A stretch of DNA of 64,000 bases from contig CM022953.1 of the NCBI GenBank assembly GCA_012931725.1, forward strand, positions 28,376,030-28,440,029, read 5' to 3'. The notes under the pieces are model-generated. The model did not search any database. It was given only the letters and a program-made list of their open reading frames with translations, and was not told the origin of the DNA. Shown piece by piece: positions 45,469 to 58,543 of the stretch. Within the stretch, counting starts at the first letter, position 1; the number at the start of each line of letters is the position of its first letter. Origin of the DNA: Litsea cubeba (taxonomy: Eukaryota > Streptophyta > Magnoliopsida > Laurales > Lauraceae). The translations under genes and the position numbers were made by a program.

Positions 45469-46508
45469 AGTCACTGAACTTAATCAGCACATCCGTTAGA
45501 TCTTAAAGCCCCCATTTGCAAATGATTGTGGGACAGAGTGCAATCAGTGCATCTATTTGTATTTGATCCAAATGGCCTGTCTGAAAATGAGCTTTTTCTT
45601 GCGCGCATATACTCTGAAATGTTTTTTTTTCCTAGCTTCTGTTGAAGAGTTTATAGAATCATGGTGGTTTTGGGATGGTGTTGGAGCCAGTTCTTTTAAA
45701 TATGTCACTACTAAGTTTTTTTTGTAATTCTTTTTCACTTGAAGTTCTTTTGAGTTCCAAGTCATTGTCTGAAAAATGCTCTGCGCAAAGAGACCCATTA
45801 CTGGGTTTGATTGGTTCTAGAGAAATTAGTATGAATATTCAATAGATGGATGGTTTTGTGGGTTCTGAAGAGAAGAGGAATATGGATGCAAAGGTCCTAT
45901 ACTCAGATTGTTTAAGAAGAGAGAAGAGGTTGTTAAGATAGCATATAAGTAAGGAGCAAAGGGTCTGATGGACAGTTGACAAAGGAAGAAGAAGAAGAAA
46001 GAGGAAAGGTGAAGAAGGGGTAGAAAACACACCTGTAATCGAAATCAGGTTCCTGCAATATCCAGTAGTCACTATGTCAAAAAGGGTAAAAAACCATATT
46101 TATGTACATGTTCATAGAAGTAGTGGGTGTGGGAGGGTTTGGTTAGTAGGCATCATTGTAAACTATAAAGTATTTGTGGTTGTTACAAGGGAGCTACCTT
46201 CAGCTTCGCATGGGCTCTTCTACTAGTAATATGCTGCTATAATGCATTTTGATCATATTTGGATGTTATTTAGGTTATTTACCTAAACTTTTTTTTTCTC
46301 TTTCTTGAATGGTGAACTATTAGCTAATTGGTATTGCCACTATTTGTAGGAAACAATTCTTAATGATCAGTACCTCGTGGTTATAAACTTGAGAAGGGAA
46401 CCAAAACTTGTCACTCTCAAAAGACAAATACCTAGACATAATTGAATCAACAGGCAAGGAATTCGATAGCTTCATGCTACCATCAATCTTAGATCTCAGC
46501 CATGAAAT
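45469..46508. other. Intergenic DNA right of element C
   Basis: It starts with the AGTCA duplication and one more copy of the degenerate array (45500-45570). The rest is AT-rich sequence with poly-A/T and GAA runs. No gene is recognised. Confidence 0.45.
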
Positions 46509-47815
46509 TTGCCAGCAAACCATGTGGTTAAAAAACCTAACTCATTTACCACTGTCATCTTAACAGCATCAGCCCCATCCTCTTCGCAACCAAGCTGTGT
46601 AAGGGGTGTTACGCTGGGGAAGAATGCGACGAAGCTTAGGAGACAACTGGGTCATAACATCCCAGTTTCAATCCCCATCTCCAGTCATAGGGCAGAAAGG
46701 GAACATGCCCCATTACTGGCTAACCATCTTGGGTTAGCCATTAGAGAGGTTGCCCCAGTAAGGCCTCATGGTTGGAAGAAGCTTGACAGTGGGATCAAGC
46801 TTGCCGGCATTGCTGCAGTTCAGGTATACTGAAATGAGAAATATCAGTTCAACTTATTATGGTTGTGCTCCTCATTACAATATCTGATTATATTTTGTGA
46901 TTACTAATCTTTCTATGGCTCTCCCCTAATTGCAACAAATTTTTGATATCTGGGACTACGAGGGCGATATGTAGCTCAAGGCGGACATTGACTGTCAATG
47001 CGGAATTCTGTATAGGAGTTGGAAGTATGAGCTGCATAGTCACTATCTCGAGCTGCTAGAGCAGGGGGTTCCCCGACCCTAGGACCACCCGACAGAGGGT
47101 TGTGATCCAGTTGACTGGTAGTTGATGGCTCACAGTGCTGGGAATCACCAGCCTGGAAGGTAACTTTGGGATGTTATCTACAATAATTAATTATATTCCA
47201 ACGTAATTCTATTTGTTATGATTTTATAAATGATTACTATTGTATTATTGTTTTTCTATCTAGGCAAAATCGAAAAAAGCTCAAGAGAGTCGAGCCAAGC
47301 TGCCATATAATCATACTAGTGGCTCCAGGTCATTTGCATCGAGGATGTCTCTAATGGTACTAATTATATTCATATGAAGAAGTTTGATTAAGTTTATTAA
47401 TTTATCAATATGTAGCTAGGTTCATATCTAATACAAAGCTAATTCAAATAACAGATGACACAGAATGCCGGTCAAGCGCCGCCTATTACTCAGTTCTTCT
47501 GCGACACCACTACGGACAAAAGAGTAATGAGTGGGTAAACGAGGTGGCTCAACAGAGACATGTACATTTGATAATAAATCAATTATGATCAATAATGCCA
47601 TAAAAGCATTCTAAATTCCTTATTGATTTAAATGGCAGGATGCCTTGGTTCAGCGGACTGAGGAGCAGTTGCAGCCCTTTGTCACAGCTCCGATGAATGG
47701 GGAGCAGATTGCTGTTGATGTGCTTGGGAAGAGGTCTGGATACGAGGACCTCTTCATCTTCCACACAATCTCGGGGTCCGCATCCTGAGGTGATCGCCCT
47801 GCGGGAGAACCTAGC
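46509..47815 (+). pseudogene. CACTA-type plant transposase fragment (Ptta/En/Spm family)
   Basis: Spliced pieces in order resemble the plant Ptta/En/Spm-type transposase domain. The first (46530-46828) includes RGVTLGKNATKLRRQLGH and the HGWKKL block, ending at a GTATAC donor. The second (about 46940-47160) begins IFDIWDYEGDM and includes YRSWKYELHSHY. The third (47264-47358) reads AKSKKAQESRAKLPYNHTSG. The fourth and fifth (47455-47538, 47638-47785) read MTQNAGQAPPITQFF and a stretch with GEQIAVDVLGKRSGYEDL. Several stops (for example TAG after GDM) show decay. The right end is cut by element E at 47816, preceded by CTAGC, its probable duplication. This domain is usually encoded beside a TNP2 transposase in CACTA elements. 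Confidence 0.7.
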
Positions 47816-50800
47816 TGTCAGACCCCGACCCAGGTTTGGAATATTTAATTACGTTTTAATCATGATTAGTTGATAAGTGGGGTTAGTGATCGGTTAGCTT
47901 AATTTTTTTAAGCTAGATTAGAATGTTGGAATAGCTTTGGAAATTTTCCAGATTGACTTAGGCTTGACGAGGGCCGGGGCGCCCGTGTGTTGTGTGTGAA
48001 CTTGGGGGTTTAACCTTGATTTCTGAAAAATCCTAATTTTTATTTATTTTGGCTCATTCCACTTAGATTATCAACTTTCATGTTTTGGCCGATTGGATTT
48101 AATGATCAGAAATTGCGTTTTTCAAGAAAAAGGGAAAAATTGACCTTTCACACAAAATCTGTACCCAAATTTTGAAAATTTCAGAAATTGACAAAAATAT
48201 ACTTTTTGGAGAATAGAAATTTTGTTCATCGTTTTTGTCTTCTTCGTCGTTTCCATTCGGGGCCCGCAAACGTCCTTCTCAGCCTTATGAAGATTGGGAC
48301 CCACAAACCCATCTTGTAAGAGGAAGAGTTCTCTTCTTCCCTTCATTCTATCCTTTTTCCTGCGACGGTTTGAGCCAAGGGATCTTTCCTCTCTCGCAGC
48401 ACTTTCTCTCTCCTCTAGAACACCCATCTCTTGGAAATTTCTTGAAGGATTGATCTCCTAGGCTTCTTCCTCATCATTCAAGCTTCTCATAGACACATTT
48501 TTCAAAGGATTTGGAATAGAACAAGGCTCTCTTTCAAGCCTCTCTTCGTTGTTTGAGCTCTTCATGGTTAGCAATGGCTTTCCAATCTTGAAATCTTGGT
48601 TTTCCTCTTCATTTAGAGTGTTTTCATCACACATGCAAGAGTTTTCCCTTGAGATTTACAAAAGATTGATTTTAGGGTTCTTCTTGGGAAACTTTTGGGG
48701 GTTTTTGTAGATTGAGAGCTTGAGGCCCTAGAGAGTTGTTTGAAGAGTGTCTTAGCTCTCATCTTGGCTTGAGGCAAGTGAATACTTCAATTAATATGTT
48801 GATTCTATTTTATTAAGTTTCATTTCATGGTATTTCATTTCTATGTTCTAATCTCTTCATGATTTATAGATTTACTTTGGATGAATGGAGTAATGTTTAT
48901 GTGTGATTTCATTTGTGTTATTGTTTTGCAATGGATTGGAGATTGGTTTTGAATTTGGTCAACTTGAAATTCAGCATTCTTTATGTCAAAGTTCTTGTGT
49001 TCTAAGAATGGAGAAAATCTTTGATTTAAAAGTGTGTGTTGTATGGTAGAATGGAATGATTAAATGAAGGATGATTTGATGAGTTGAGGGGGTCAAGGGA
49101 GGGCCCAAATAATCATGGAAATGTGAATGAAAGAAGGGGAAAGAAAAATCAAGAAAACAGGGAATGGAAAAGATTGTAAAATGAGAGAGAACCCAGCTAA
49201 GCCGGACGGCCTGTTTTAAGGATTGTTTTGGGCCCATTTAAAGACTATTTTGGGCCCATTTTAAAGACTGTTTTGGGCTTGGTTTAAGGCCAGATTTGGG
49301 CCTGATTCAAAGAGGTTTAAATCGGTTTTTAAGGGGACTTATTGGATTGTTTTTGAGGTCCACTTCAAGCCGATATTCAAGTCCAATTCAGCCCAATCCC
49401 TTTTCTATATTGAAGCCCATTCAGCCCTTTTACAATCCTAGAACTATTATGTAAATTGGTTTGAACTATGAACAAACCATTTGGGGAATCTTTCAAGTCT
49501 CAATGTACACTTCATCCCTTGTAATTGTCAAGGATCTTCTGTGGCACCAAATTACTTTCAATTAATGACAATAAAGGGGGTTAAATGTGCATCAAGACGA
49601 CCCGCATCAGACTGTTGAATCATCATACACTAAGTTCATTCCATGTTAAAAGGTTTTGTTCGGATTCATTCATAAACCTATTTGAATGCTTTGGGGTGTG
49701 TTTACCACAATTATGGACATCGATAAGACTACTCATCTATTTTGCTCGGATTCGTCAATATGTGAGATATGTATTTGTTCACAGTAGTTTTCTTATCGAT
49801 TTTGGGAAATATATCTTTATGAACGGATTTATATTACTTCGAGGTTTCGAACTTTTACTCTAATGGCACCACTAAGCTTAGGTTACCATGTCGGACTGAT
49901 CATCCGGCTTGGAATCTTTAAATTATCTGCCAGCTGCAGCTTGGACTCTGTCTGTACCGAACATGGCAACGGTTTTGTATTCGGTCCCACGTGTAGTGGC
50001 TACGGTTCTGTTTGATAACGACCTTGTTCGTTCCGGTCCACGATTAGTGGCTACGGTTTCTGTCTGCTCCCGTTACTTCAGTAACAGGAGAATTTAGCTA
50101 TACGTGGTTTGCCAATGTATTATATGTTTGATGTTTTATCTTATGGTTCTTATTTATTTCAACTTATTATAGTCTTGGAATTCGTTAATATTTAAGATGT
50201 CGATCTTTTATCTTGTCGTTTCTGTTATTTAGGATTTTAATGATAGTTCTAATTTATTTAATGTTTTACTCTTTCTATCATCCTATTATATGTTATATTT
50301 GCTTGCCAGACCGTCGTGTCTTACCCTTTTTGCTTGGTGCCAGATGTTGAGCCCCTTGCCGTTGAGGCGCACTTTAAGGCGGACCCAGTAGGTCTTATGG
50401 AACGCGAGTGGCAGCCTGATGATGTCGCTTAGACGTTGGGTTGATTTCAGAGCTTCGATCACCTTTTTGGAGAGATTCTATTTTGGGATTTTGTTGTAGC
50501 CGTTGTTGGCTTATTTTTTTTGGGAGTTGTAATTATTGGCTAACTTGAGTTTTGTATTAAACTTGAAACTAACTTTGGGGCCTATCTATAGAATGTTATT
50601 CTTTTTTATACTAGTCTTGAGCGTTCTCATCATACACATATGTTATGGACTTTTATGTTTGCTACAATGCTTCCGCGTAATTTATTCGTGTGAATGTGAT
50701 TCTTATTAATCATTGTTGGATCGAGTTTCGAGGATCCTTACCGCGGAAACCTGTGGAAAACTAGCGTGTGAGGGGCGGAATTTTCCCGCCCGTCGCGGCA

Positions 50801-50852
50801 CGACCCCGGATTAAGGTCTTGTTTCACGAGTCCTTGGTCCGGGGGCGTGACA
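47816..50852 (+). repeat. 5' LTR of element E
   Basis: The LTR is 3037 bp. It matches 55711-56682 over its first 970 bp with scattered mismatches. Short ORFs inside (for example near 48235 and 49585) show no protein character. Confidence 0.88.
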
Positions 50853-50856
50853 GTCT

Positions 50857-50868
50857 TGGTATCATAGC
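50857..50868 (+). other. Primer binding site of element E (mutated)
   Basis: TGGTATCATAGC is the tRNA-Met site with one G-to-T change, four bases after the LTR end. Confidence 0.75.
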
Positions 50869-51001
50869 GAGAAATATTTGGGGCAATTAAAATTGGATTA
50901 GAAACATAAGGACGCGGCAAGGATTCGTTAGAATTACCATTAGTTTTGCGTCGATTGGGTTTGGGAACGCCTTATTTATTATATTTTATTGTACTAACAA
51001 G

Positions 51002-54000
51002 TTGTTTTGCAGCACTATACCTCCACGCAGACCTCCAGCGAATGCGAATGCATCAGGTAGTAATAATGACAGTGGGGTTGAGAATCAGATGACAGGCCAA
51101 TTTCAGCAGCTCATGCAGATGTTAGTTGAACAACAACAGAGGGCAAATGAGAATCAAGCAAGATTCCAAGAGCAGATGGCAAAGAAAGACGAAGAATTGA
51201 CTCAGGTTCAGAGGCAGTTGCTTGAAGTTTTAAGTAGGAGACCAGAACCAATGCCTAATATGGAAGTTATGCAAAACAGAGACCGGGATCCTAATACCTT
51301 GTTTGAGAAGTTTAGAAAGAGAGGCCCTAAGGAGTTCACATGACAAGAAGATCCTTTAACAGCTGATGACTGGTTAGCCCACACGGAGAACATCTTTGAT
51401 ATTTTTACATGCACAGGCAGGCAACAAGTTCATCTAGCAGCTTCTATGTTCACCGGATTGGCAGATATTTGGTGGAAAACCATAAAAGAGGGTTATCAGA
51501 ATATCGAGAATGAGACTGCTTGGACCACCTTTAAACGACAATTTAGTGAAAAGTATGTCCCTGCACACATCAAGAAGCAGAAAGCAGCAGAGTTCCAGTT
51601 GCTCAAGCAAGAGGACATGACAATCCTTATGTACCTGTCAAAGTTTGAGAAGTTGTCTTGTTATGCACCGGAGCTAGCTTGTGGATACGGAAGAGAAGAA
51701 AATCACCAAGTTTATGGATGGACTCAATCCCACATCTTGAGGGATGCATTAGGTGTGGCACCACCAACTACTTTCCAGGAGGCTATCAAAAGAGCTTACA
51801 GATTTGAAGACATCAACAACCAAATCATCAAGGATAATCAGTGGAAGAGACAGCAATACCAAGGGCAGAAATCCAACCAAGGCAAGAGACAGAGGAAGCA
51901 GCAGAATACTCTAGCTCAAGGTGGGTGTGAGCATTGTGGCAAAAACCATCCTACTCAGCAGTGCTATAGAGTTACTGGTGCATGTTTTAAGTGTGGTGGC
52001 ACAGATCACCAAATGAAAGATTGCCCAAATAACAGAAATCAAGGCAATAGGGCACCTCAGCAGCCACCAAGGCAGGCACCTCAGCAGAACCAGCAGGCAG
52101 TTCAGAATCAACCAAGAAAGCAACAAAATTAGCAGCCCCGTCAACAACCACAAAATCAAAATGTCCGTCCACCGCAACAGAATCGGAATGTGCAGCAAGG
52201 AAGGCAAAATCAGAACCAGAATAGACCGCGTCAGCAAGGCTGCCTCCATCACCTCAACCAAGTGGACGCTGAGGCAGCGGGACATGTTGTGGAAGGTAAA
52301 CTCTTAATTTGTGAAGTAGAAGCTAAAGTGTTGTTTGATCCGGGATCTACTCACTCTTTCATATCCCCTGTGTTTGCTAAAATGATTAGTGTGCCTGCTA
52401 GAGAGTTAGAATTTGTTTTGATGGTTACAACTCTGGTAGGGAAACAAGTTGTGTGTAATACATTTTACCCTAGTTGCTCAGTGAAGATAGAAGATATCAT
52501 ATTCCCTGCAGACCTTATTATCTTAGTTATGCATGACTTCGATGTCATTTTAGGCATGGATTGGTTAGCAGGACATCATGCCTCTATGGGTTGCTATAGC
52601 AAGACCATTGCTTTTAGCTTGGATGGGATATCCTCCAGAGTGAAATTTCAGGGAGAGAAAAGGGTTTCTCCAGCTAGGTTTATTTCAGCTCTTTCTGCAG
52701 CTACGTTGTTGAGATCAGGATGTGAAGGATTCATTGTATTTATCACCAAGGATGAACAGTCCCAAGGGGTGGAGAACATCCCTGTAGTGTGCGAATTTCT
52801 CAATGTTTTTCCGGAAGAAATTCCAGGTTTACCACTTGTCAGAGAGGTTGAGTTCACAATAGAATTGATGCCAGGGACTAAGCCGATCTCTATTGCCCCT
52901 TACAGGATGGCTCCAGCAGAGTTAGGAGAATTGAAGTTACAGTTACAAGAGTTACTAGACAAAGGCTTTGTTAGGCCAAGTGTTTCACCATGGGGAGCCC
53001 CAGTACTATTTGTCAAGAAGAAGGATGGAAGCTTGAGGATGTGTATAGACTACAGAAAATTGAACCAAGTGACCATCAAGAACAAGTATCCTTTGCCAAG
53101 GATAGACGGGTTATTTGACCAGTTGCAAGGAGCAGAATTTTTCTCGAATATAGATTTGAGGTCCGGATATCATCAATTGAGAGTTAGAGAATCAGACATC
53201 CCGAAGACAGCTTTTTGGACTAGATACGGGCACTATGAATTTTTGGTGATGCCCTTTGGACTGACGAATGCACCAGCGGTATTTATGGCCCTTATGAACA
53301 AGATCTTCGCACCTTATCTAGATTAGTTCACAGTCGCCTTTATTGATGGCATACTAGTGTATTCCAAGTCAAGAGAAGACCATGAGCAGCACTTGAGGAC
53401 TTCATTGCAATTGTTGAGAGATAATCAATTGCATGCGAAGCTTGAGAAATGCGAGTTTTGGCTAGAGCAAGTCACCTTTTTGGGTCACATCATCTCTAGA
53501 GAAGGACTAGCAATTGATCCATCAAAGATAGAAACGGTCATCAATTGGGAGAAGCCAAAGAATGTGACTGAGATTAGGAGTTTTCTGGGGTTAGCAGGAT
53601 ACTATAGGAGATTTGTACAAGGATTTTCATCCATTGCAGCACCCTTGACCAAGTTGACCCGAAAGAATGTGTCGTTCGTATGGTCAGAGAAATGTGAAGC
53701 TAGTTTTGAAGAATTGAAGAAGAGGTTAACTTCAGCACCTGTCCTCACCTTACCTTCGGGAAGTGGTGGTTTTGTCATCTATACTGATGCTTCAGGTGTA
53801 GGACTTGGATGTGTTTTGATGCAAAATGGGAATGTGATAGCGTATGGCTGAGGCAATTGAAGGAACACGAGAAGAAATATGCAACACACGATTTGGAATT
53901 GGCAGCGATAGTGTTCGCGTTAAAGATGTGGAGACACTACTTATACGGAGACAAATTTGAAGTTCATTCGGATCACCGTAGTCTCCAATATTTGTTCTCT

Positions 54001-55693
54001 CAGAAAGAATTAAACATGAGCCAAAGAAGATGGATGGAGTACATCAAAGACTATGATTTCCCAATTATCTATCATCCGGGGAAGGTTAACGTAGTGGCCG
54101 ATGCATTGAGTATAAAATCAGTTTGTTTGGCCAGTTTGCAAGGGTTTTATAATTTTCAGCAATTCGAAGAGTTGAGGGTGGAATTCCAACCCTTGAAGGA
54201 AGGAGTTATGTTGGCAAATATGACAGTGTCTGAGCCCGTCTTCATTCAAAAAATCAAGGACAGTCAGATACAAGATCCGGACTTGGCAAAAATTATAGAG
54301 CACGTCTCAGAATGCCCAGATTTTTAAATCATGGATGGATTTTTATACTTTCATGGCAGGCTTTGTGTTCCCAAGATAGATAATTTGAAGAATGACATTA
54401 TGGTAGAAGCTCACAATACGAGGTATTCCATACACCCTGGGAGCACGAAGATGTACCAAAAATTAAAGAGTCGTTTTTGGTGGAACAATATGAAGAGAGA
54501 GATAGCAGCCTTCGTATCTAGATGCATGACTTGTCAATTGGTGAAGGCAGAACATCAGAAACCACCTGGTCTTTTGCAGCCCTTAGAAATTCGAGAGTGG
54601 AAATGGGAACACTTGACCATGGATTTCGTCTCGGGTCTACCGACTACAAGCAGAGGGAACAATGCTATTTGGATCATAGTGGATCGGTTAACAAAGTCGG
54701 CACACTTTATTCCTTTGAAGACCAGGAAGAAAATGCACATGTTGGCTTTAGCACAAGCCTTCGTGAAGGAGATTGTTAGTCGCCATGGTCAGCCGGTCTC
54801 CATTACTTCAGATCGAGATAGTAGATTTGTTTCGAGATTTTGGAAGACCTTACATGAATCGATGGGAACTAAGCTTCAATTCAGCACAGCATATCACCCG
54901 CAAACTGATGGTCAATCGGAGAGAACTATTCAGACCCTTGTAGACATGCTTAGGGCTTGTGTACTTGACTTCAAGAATCAATGGGATGAGAATTTACCTC
55001 TCTATGAGTTTGCCTACAACAACAGTTACCATTCAAGCATAGGGATGGCCCCTTTCGAAGGTTGTATGGCAGGAAGTGTAGGACCCCAGTGTGTTGGGAA
55101 GATGTCTGAGAACGTAGTTTTCATGGTCCTTCTTTGGTTGAAGAAACAAGTAACAAAGTCAGAATTATTCATGAACGCTTGAAGATTTCGAGAAGCCGAC
55201 AGAAAAGTTATGCTGACGTTCGAATGAAGGATCTACAATTCCAAGTTGGGGACAAGGTATTTTAAAGGTATCTCCGGTCAGAGGAACACTGAGATTTGGG
55301 CAGAGGGGCAAATTATCTACGAGATTCATTGGACCGTATGAGATCCTGAGTCGTATCGGGGAAGTAGCATATTGATTAGCCTTGCCTCTAGAACTTTCGG
55401 GTGTACACAATGTGTTTCACGTGTCAATGCTAAGGAAGTATGTCTCAGACCCTTCACACGTGCTACATCACGAACCGTTGGATGTTTGAGAAGATGCCAC
55501 CTACATTGAGAAACCGGCAGAGATTATTGACACTAAAGAGCAAGAGCTGCGAAACAGAACAATTCAGTGGGTAAAGATTCGTTGGGAGAATCATGGACCA
55601 GAAGAGGCCACTTGGGAACTTCGTGATCAGGCTCAGAAGAAATACCCTCAGCTGTTTCCAGAGGTTAGTGATCATTTGGAGGACCAAATGTGA
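51002..55693 (+). pseudogene. Gag-pol of element E, heavily mutated
   Basis: The frame from 51002 gives a Gln-rich coiled N-terminus, the gag core (WWKTI), paired zinc knuckles (CEHCGKNHPTQQC, CFKCGGTDHQMKDC), protease (FDPGS) and RT (RMCIDYRKLNQ). Stops at 51344, 52130 and 53325-53327 interrupt. The RT active site reads FIDG in place of FIDD, losing a catalytic acid. A one-base loss near 53849 shifts into RNase H, another TAA lies near 54325, and integrase (zinc finger, D, D, E) follows to about 55070. Further shifts lead to a chromodomain (PAEIIDTKEQ, EEATWEL) ending at 55693. The order matches element B closely. Nothing functional can be made from it. Confidence 0.88.
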
Positions 55694-55696
55694 TTT

Positions 55697-55710
55697 TTAG
55701 GGGTGGAGGA
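55697..55710 (+). promoter_or_regulatory. Polypurine tract of element E
   Basis: TTAGGGGTGGAGGA directly precedes the 3' LTR. It has two pyrimidines more than the clean tract of B. Confidence 0.65.
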
Positions 55711-56682
55711 TGTCAGACCCCGACCATGGTTTGGAATATTTAATTATATTTTAATCGTGATTAGTTGATAAGTGCGGTTAGTGATCAATTAGCTTAATTT
55801 TTTTAAGCTAGATTAGAATGTTGGAATAGCTTTGGAAATTTTCGAGAGTTGTTGACTTAGGCTTGACGCGGGCCGGGGCGCCCGTGTGTTGTGTGTGAAC
55901 TTGGGGGTTTAACCTTGATTTCTGAAAAATCCCAATTTTTGTTTATTTTGGCTCATTTCACTTAGATTATCAACTTTCATGTTTTGGCCGATTGGATTTA
56001 ATGATCAGAAATCGTGTTTTTCTAGAAAAAGGGCAAAATTGACCTTTCACACAAAATCTGTACCCAAATTTCTAAAATTTCAGAAATTGACAAAAATATA
56101 CTTTTGGAGAATAGAAATTTTGTTGATCATTTTTTTATCTTCTTCGTCGTTTCCATTCGGGGCCCGCAAACACCCTTTTTAGCCTTATGAAGATTGGGAC
56201 CCACAAACCCATCTTATAAGAGGAAGAGTTCTCTTCTTCCCTTCATTCTTTCCTTTTTCTTGCAACGGTTTGAGCCAAGGGATTTTTCCTCTCTCGCAAC
56301 ACTTTCTCTCTCCTCTAGAACACCCATCTCTTGGAGATTTCTTGAAGGATTGATCTCCTAGGCTTCATCCTCATCATTCAAGCTTCTCATATACACCTTT
56401 TTCAAAGGATTTGGACTAGAACAAGGCTCTCTTTCAAGCCTCTCTTCGTTGTTTAAGCTCTTCAAGGTTAGCGATGGCTTTCCAATCTTGAAATCTTGGT
56501 TTTCCTCTTCATTTAGAGTGTTTTCATCACACATGCAAGAGTTTTCCCTTGAGATTTACAAAAGATTGATTTTAGGGTTCTTCTTGGAAAACTTTTGGGG
56601 GTTTTTGTAGATTGGGAGCTTGAGGCCCTAGAGAGTTGTTTGAAGAGTGTCTTAGCTCTCATCTTGGCTTGAGGCAAGTAAA
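55711..56682 (+). repeat. 3' LTR of element E, first 972 bp
   Basis: It matches the start of the 5' LTR up to GAGGCAAGT(A/G)A, where element F begins. Confidence 0.88.
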
Positions 56683-56959
56683 TGTTAGACCCTGAGTTGT
56701 TTGCAATTTGATGTCTTGCATTTGCATGATATTCATCTCATTGCTTTCATTTTCATTTCACAAAGTTTCTTCTTGAAAATCATCTTTTTGAATTAACCTA
56801 CTCATGTTTTATTTAAACTCTTTTTGGTTGTTTTGAATCTTGATCTTAATCATGTTTTTCTTGATGAAACAATTTATAAAAATACCTTTCAAATCTGAGT
56901 TTTCAAGTGGCATCAAAGTTTCACTCTTCAAAAACTTCAGATCCTCAGAAAATTAGCCT

Positions 56960-57330
56960 GACCACACTGTCGGTCAAGTTGTCGGTCCGTATCGGCTAAC
57001 CCACAAAATGAACCGAGGTCAACTGATGACTCTGTCGGTTCCATTTCCAGAGAGCTCAATTTTCAGACCTTCTCTGTCGGTCAGCTCTTCGGCTCTTGTC
57101 GGTCAACCGACAGTGCATAAATTGTAAGACCGAGAGTTCGTCGGTTCCAAAAATAGACAGCAACTTTTTCAACATTTCTGTGCTGTCGGTTCATTTATCG
57201 GTTCCTTGTCGGTTGACCGATAAATGACGGTCAACCGACAAGTGCATATGGGTCCGGAAACTTTCAAAAAATATGACCGTTGCTTGCGACCGTTGAGCTG
57301 TCGGTCGACCGACACCTTGTTGTTGGCTGA
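56960..57330. promoter_or_regulatory. GTCGGTTGACCGAC palindrome cluster, LTR of F
   Basis: Many copies and half-copies of TGTCGGT and ACCGACA occur, including TGTCGGTTGACCGATA (57208), GGTCAACCGACAAG (57228) and TGTCGGTCGACCGACA (57299). They lie immediately upstream of the TATA box. Confidence 0.7.
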
Positions 57331-58149
57331 CCGACAGGCATTCGTTGGACCACTTTTTCTATAAAAAGCAAGTTCATTCCAAAGAATGTGGGACGAGAAA
57401 AAGAGGCCATTTTTGGTGTTTTTAGTGCCCAAGCAAAGGGAATGAATTAAGGAAGCTTAATTGGTCCAAATGGAATGCTAAAGCTTGATTTCAAGAAGTT
57501 AATTTCTAGTAAGCTTTAATTTCCTTGTTCATATCTTTCATGCTTTGTTTTAAACTTTTGGAAAATGTTTTCTAGCATGCTAACTATGTTGTGTGAAATC
57601 CTTATCTTATTTAATATTTGATTCATATGTTTTGGATTCCACCTCTTGATTCAAACCAAGCTATATTTCAATCTTTGGTAATCATGCTTTTGAAAATCTT
57701 TGATTTCTTTTGTAGCATGGTTTATTAACTTGTTTGAATCCTTCCTTGTTGTTTTCAATCATTTGAACTTTAGTTAAATCTTGTTACTTGAAAACAACAT
57801 TGGATTTGCATTACATGTTTAGTCATACCTTTTGATATAACTTGAAATCTTTGATTTTCATATCTTCTTCAAGTTAGTTTTTATACATGTGATTAGCATC
57901 ATCTTCAATCAAATCCTTGTGTCTTAACTTTCAAATGCTTTTAGCATACATTGATTAAACTTTCACTTTCAACTTGATTGAAGTCTTCACACACACACAC
58001 ACACACACATCATTTCCATTCATCCTTGCATCTCATTGAGTGTTGTGTAAGTTTATTTTCACTTTCATATTTGCCTAATTAAGAGGCACTGTATTAGAGC
58101 TTAATTTAATTCTCTTCTAGTGTGTAGACACTTTCTTGAGAAAGAAAAT

Positions 58150-58295
58150 CATTGTAGAGGTTATTGCTTAGCCTAAGAAAAGCATAGTGTAGAGGTTATT
58201 GCTTAGCCTAAGAAAAGCATATTGTATAGGTTGTTGTTTAGCCTAGAAAAACAACTTTGTAAAGGTTATTGCTTAGCCTATTGCAAAAGCATAAA
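58150..58295. repeat. Four-copy tandem repeat in the LTR of F
   Basis: The unit, about 36 bp, is of the type GTAGAGGTTATTGCTTAGCC followed by TAAGAAAAGCATA. The first two copies are nearly identical and the last two diverged. It lies in the transcribed part of the LTR. Confidence 0.85.
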
Positions 58296-58543
58296 TAGTG
58301 GAAATCCGGTGGGGTGTTGAGCACAAGCCGGTAGTGGATGTAGGCATTGAGGCTAAACCACTATAAATCATTGTGTAATGGTGAATGACTTGTGGTCATT
58401 GATTTGTTTATCTTCCGCACTTACTAACATAATCATCACTAGTTAAAAGTAAATTGGAAAGAAATTAAAATTGGCCATTAATTTGAAGATCACCCATTCA
58501 CCCCCCCCCCCCCCCTCTCGGGTTACAATCCCGGACTTTCAAT

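Larger units (their letters stand above)
47816..56682 (+). mobile_element. Element E: old Tekay-type Ty3/gypsy chromovirus, 3' LTR incomplete
   Basis: The 5' LTR (47816-50852), primer site, gag-pol with chromodomain and polypurine tract are present. The 3' LTR starts at 55711 but is cut at 56682 by element F. The remaining two-thirds should lie beyond the right edge. Its LTR ends (TGTCAGACCCC... and ...GGGCGTGACA) resemble those of B, so the two belong to related families in opposite orientation. The coding region carries many stops and frameshifts, so E is much older than B. Confidence 0.9.
56683..58541 (+). repeat. 5' LTR of element F
   Basis: The 1859-bp LTR has palindromes at 56960-57330, a TATA box (TATAAAAA, 57360-57367), a CA microsatellite (57988-58008) and a C15 run (58501-58515). 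It ends GGACTTTCA. The end call rests on the first primer-like site. The second such site would place it at 58774. Confidence 0.7.
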
